NCBI RefSeq assembly: GCF_002127325.2
Contig: NC_035446.2
Span: forward strand, 153,504,629 to 153,568,628
Reading direction: 5' to 3'
DNA from: Helianthus annuus
Lineage: Eukaryota; Streptophyta; Magnoliopsida; Asterales; Asteraceae
Length of the DNA stretch: 64,000 nucleotides
Each line of letters begins with the position of its first letter. Within the stretch, counting starts at the first letter, position 1. The notes beneath the pieces are model-generated. The model did not search any database. It was not told the origin of the DNA and worked only from the letters and a program-made list of their open reading frames with translations. The position numbers and the translations under genes are program-made. Positions 61,627 to 64,000 of this stretch are shown one piece after another.

Positions 61627-64000
61627 TCAATTGCCTTGATCACCACCACTTATACGATCTTTATATCCACCGAATCCCTTCTTTTGAATATGCAGAACAG
61701 AAGCTACAGCAGACGTCCAACCCTTAGCAATTTCTTCATATTTCTCTGTAGCTCTGATTTGATTGCTTGCCAACACTTCCAGATCTTCAACCGCAAGATT
61801 CAACAAGTCAATTTGATCTACCAAACAATAACTTGCATCTCCATCACAAACAATCACCGCTTGCCCAAGACGTTCATCGTATGCCCAAAAGTGTAATGTC
61901 TTCAGTGCTCCTTTGGGAATCTTTCTTACCAACGGAATTGTTTTCTCTTTATCTGTAGCTGGCCAATGCACAATCTTCATACGTTTGTTTGTGTAAGGAT
62001 CTCTAATCCCTTTAGCCGGTTTAACAATGGAATCTGCCGTACGCATCGAGGGAAAACCTCTAGCAACCTCCCTCTTCAATCTCTCAAAGAACGCATATCC
62101 AGGACCACCAGGCTTATCATCCACATAAGGAGCATTAGACAAGTCTGTCAAATCCACCTTAGTGAAAGACTGAAACTGTCCTGAACGTTTGTACCACTCG
62201 ACAGGTCCAACTTTTCTTTTGATCCACCATCTCTTGCGATCATAATCATATCCCCAGCTAACTACACCAGAACGATTACCAACTTTATCATAGAGAGTTT
62301 CACCAACATCCATTAAATGATGAGTTGCATGAGCATCTTCATCATCTGGATTTGCATTCTTGTTCTTCAAGATCACTAACTCTCTTTTCTTTTTCAACCT
62401 TTCTGCCTTCTCTCTGTCTGCAACTGGATCTGTAACTCTTGTGAAATATTTTTCCATTGCAGCACTTCTTTCAGCATCATCCTTAGCAATAGCTTTTCTT
62501 CTGTTTTCAACATCAGTTGGATCAGAAAATTCTTGCCCAAACTTCTTTTCCAACTTTCCTCGTAAATCATAAACAATGTTGAATAACAAGCTAACGTCTC
62601 CTTGAAGTTGTTCAATCTGTTGATCTTTCTTTACAATAGTGTCTTCAAGTTGAATAATCTTTGCATCTTTATGAATCGAATCTTGCTCAAGTACAACCAT
62701 TCGTTTCTTCATATCTCTCATGCTGATAAATTCATCTTCATCACTTGAATCACTATCAAATGGCATTCTTAGTGGTTCTTCAGGCCTTTTACCACTAGAA
62801 CTGCCAGGTTCTTCATGAAAAATTCCAGAAGGTCCAGCATCAACAATTCCAGAGGGCCCAGCTTCATTGTGAACTTCAACATTGGGCCCAGTTTCTTTTT
62901 GAACTTCAACATCCATCGTAGCTATATCATCTCCTTGAGCACCAGCGTCAAAATCAAACATATTCTCTGCAGTGGTGATAGTATCACTAACATTCTTTTC
63001 AAAATCGAAGTCATACAAACCTTCGTCATCATCAGCAAAGTTCACAGATTGATCTTTTCCTTGTTCAACAAACATTCCAGGTCTAGGATCCCTCCTTTTC
63101 CTTTTTAATGGAATGGAATCAGAATCCTTTGGGCTTTCAACCGGCTCTTTAGTTGATACTGACAGATCGGAAGGAGGATTTCCCATCTTGTCAGTTACTG
63201 ACTTTATTAGCATAGCCAAACTTTCAGCAGAAATCACTGGATTAATCGTAGAAACAGCATCAGCATTAACTTCAGGAGGAAGTTCTATGTCATCATCAGA
63301 GTTACACATTATCTCAACACCTTCATCGTCAGAGTTAATTGTAATACGCTCTGGCTCAGGCTCACCTTCAACTGTCCTTGGAATATCATGTTCTTCAGCA
63401 ACAATAGCACGTGCAGTTACAGATCGTGCCATCACTGGATTCTCACCAATATCTTCCGTCTCTGCAAACTGACCAAATTTCTCCAATTCGATCAACCCTT
63501 CAAACTTTTTCTCGGTTCCTTTCTTCGTAGTGAGAGCACCAAAACATGAAGGACCCATAGGCTTTAACTCCAACGTATTACCAGATCTCTTCAATTCAGG
63601 ATAACGCTCATTCAAAATCATCTGCACAAATCTTGGATACATAAGAAATTTATCCTTCCGAAGCCCAATTGCATTTCTCTTCATTGCTTCCAAGATATAT
63701 CTAGAATAATTAAATGCCTCGTTTGTAATCACACATATCAATGCAGCAGTCTGTGTGGTATTCAACTGATCAATTCCCCCTCTATTTTCTGTCATGCACA
63801 AAAGAAACATGTGCAGTAATAGACGCCAGTAAGGATGCACAAACTTCTTAACCAGGGGAGGAAACTTTCCTTCATAACTTAAACGAGGCAAGATTGCTTC
63901 CACGGTTCCAGCAGAAAGTTCTATAGGATCTGTTTCCTGATCATTAAACTTCAACACATCTCTAATAGTCTGCTCAGTCACTACAACTTTCGTCTTTTCA
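61627..64000 (-). CDS. Element 4 3'-terminal ORF (extra Copia ORF), 5' end outside the window
   Basis: The frame is open from the window edge to the stop at 61627, about 791 codons; a GTG at 63981 is not a convincing start. The N-terminal 170 residues (FVHPYWRLLLHMFLLCMTEN, NTTQTAALICVITNEAFNYS, FLMYPRFVQMILNERYPEL) form a conserved block that, from memory, recurs in composite-family retroelement proteins. An acidic low-complexity middle (EEHDIPRTVEGEPEPERITI) follows, then a coiled-coil candidate (KDAKIIQLEDTIVKKDQQIE) and a basic C-terminal part rich in W, Y and K. There are no catalytic motifs. It occupies the same place as the element 5 ORF: last before PPT and LTR. It could be an envelope-like or structural protein. 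Confidence 0.6.
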   Translation of the reverse strand, partial: EKTKVVVTEQTIRDVLKFNDQETDPIELSAGTVEAILPRLSYEGKFPPLVKKFVHPYWRLLLHMFLLCMTENRGGIDQLNTTQTAALICVITNEAFNYSRYILEAMKRNAIGLRKDKFLMYPRFVQMILNERYPELKRSGNTLELKPMGPSCFGALTTKKGTEKKFEGLIELEKFGQFAETEDIGENPVMARSVTARAIVAEEHDIPRTVEGEPEPERITINSDDEGVEIMCNSDDDIELPPEVNADAVSTINPVISAESLAMLIKSVTDKMGNPPSDLSVSTKEPVESPKDSDSIPLKRKRRDPRPGMFVEQGKDQSVNFADDDEGLYDFDFEKNVSDTITTAENMFDFDAGAQGDDIATMDVEVQKETGPNVEVHNEAGPSGIVDAGPSGIFHEEPGSSSGKRPEEPLRMPFDSDSSDEDEFISMRDMKKRMVVLEQDSIHKDAKIIQLEDTIVKKDQQIEQLQGDVSLLFNIVYDLRGKLEKKFGQEFSDPTDVENRRKAIAKDDAERSAAMEKYFTRVTDPVADREKAERLKKKRELVILKNKNANPDDEDAHATHHLMDVGETLYDKVGNRSGVVSWGYDYDRKRWWIKRKVGPVEWYKRSGQFQSFTKVDLTDLSNAPYVDDKPGGPGYAFFERLKREVARGFPSMRTADSIVKPAKGIRDPYTNKRMKIVHWPATDKEKTIPLVRKIPKGALKTLHFWAYDERLGQAVIVCDGDASYCLVDQIDLLNLAVEDLEVLASNQIRATEKYEEIAKGWTSAVASVLHIQKKGFGGYKDRISGGDQGN

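Overview
The window is nuclear DNA of a flowering plant. It is a repeat-dense stretch with one recognisable single-copy host gene. Family resemblance of the retroelement proteins, in particular the long extra ORFs next to Copia-type 3' LTRs, suggests Asteraceae; that is inference from memory of such sequences, not a search.

Left flank (1-6280): a degenerate AT-rich repeat, a Mutator-type MITE (1081-1526), a small Helitron whose 3' hairpin unit is tandemly repeated (1650-2305), a GGGTA-rich repeat, a truncated LTR with a TATA box, and a 2.7-kb LTR with a Met primer-binding site (LTR A, 3386-6073).

Nested core (6281-36592): a minus-strand solo LTR (TSD ACAAT) was entered by a minus-strand, non-autonomous, tRNA-Asp-primed element (element 1, 7287-35145, TSD ACTAA). 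The 5' LTR of element 1 was then hit twice. Element 2 (12698-23422, minus, TSD CCGAG) is a dead chromodomain-bearing Ty3/Gypsy copy. Element 3 (24071-34157, plus, TSD ATATG) is a very young chromovirus with two 2,511-bp LTRs in which I found no difference. All four target-site duplications can be read, so the order of events is fixed.

Host-gene region (36600-43100): remnants of a plant myosin XI coiled coil (minus strand) lie 1.5 kb left of a Helitron 3' end at 38896. Just beyond that end begins the gene for CBP20, the small subunit of the nuclear cap-binding complex (coding exons 40174-42740, 257 residues). It has a U12-type AT-AC intron, and its 5'-UTR intron and intron 2 each hold a foldback MITE.

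Right flank (43100-64000): a 707-bp foldback MULE, a Harbinger MITE, GGTACC-rich repeats, a near-intact minus-strand LINE (49834 to about 53806) abutted by a minus-strand Helitron end, and a Harbinger derivative keeping a Myb/SANT-like ORF1. At the far right, two Copia-type elements are nested, both minus strand: a 3' LTR at 61176-61588 with a large ORF running off the window has split the equivalent ORF of an older copy whose 3' LTR is 58265-59072.

The broadest pattern is that nearly every LTR family here carries its own short GC-rich palindrome, repeated many times and often directly upstream of the LTR TATA box. The motif differs between families while the arrangement is similar.
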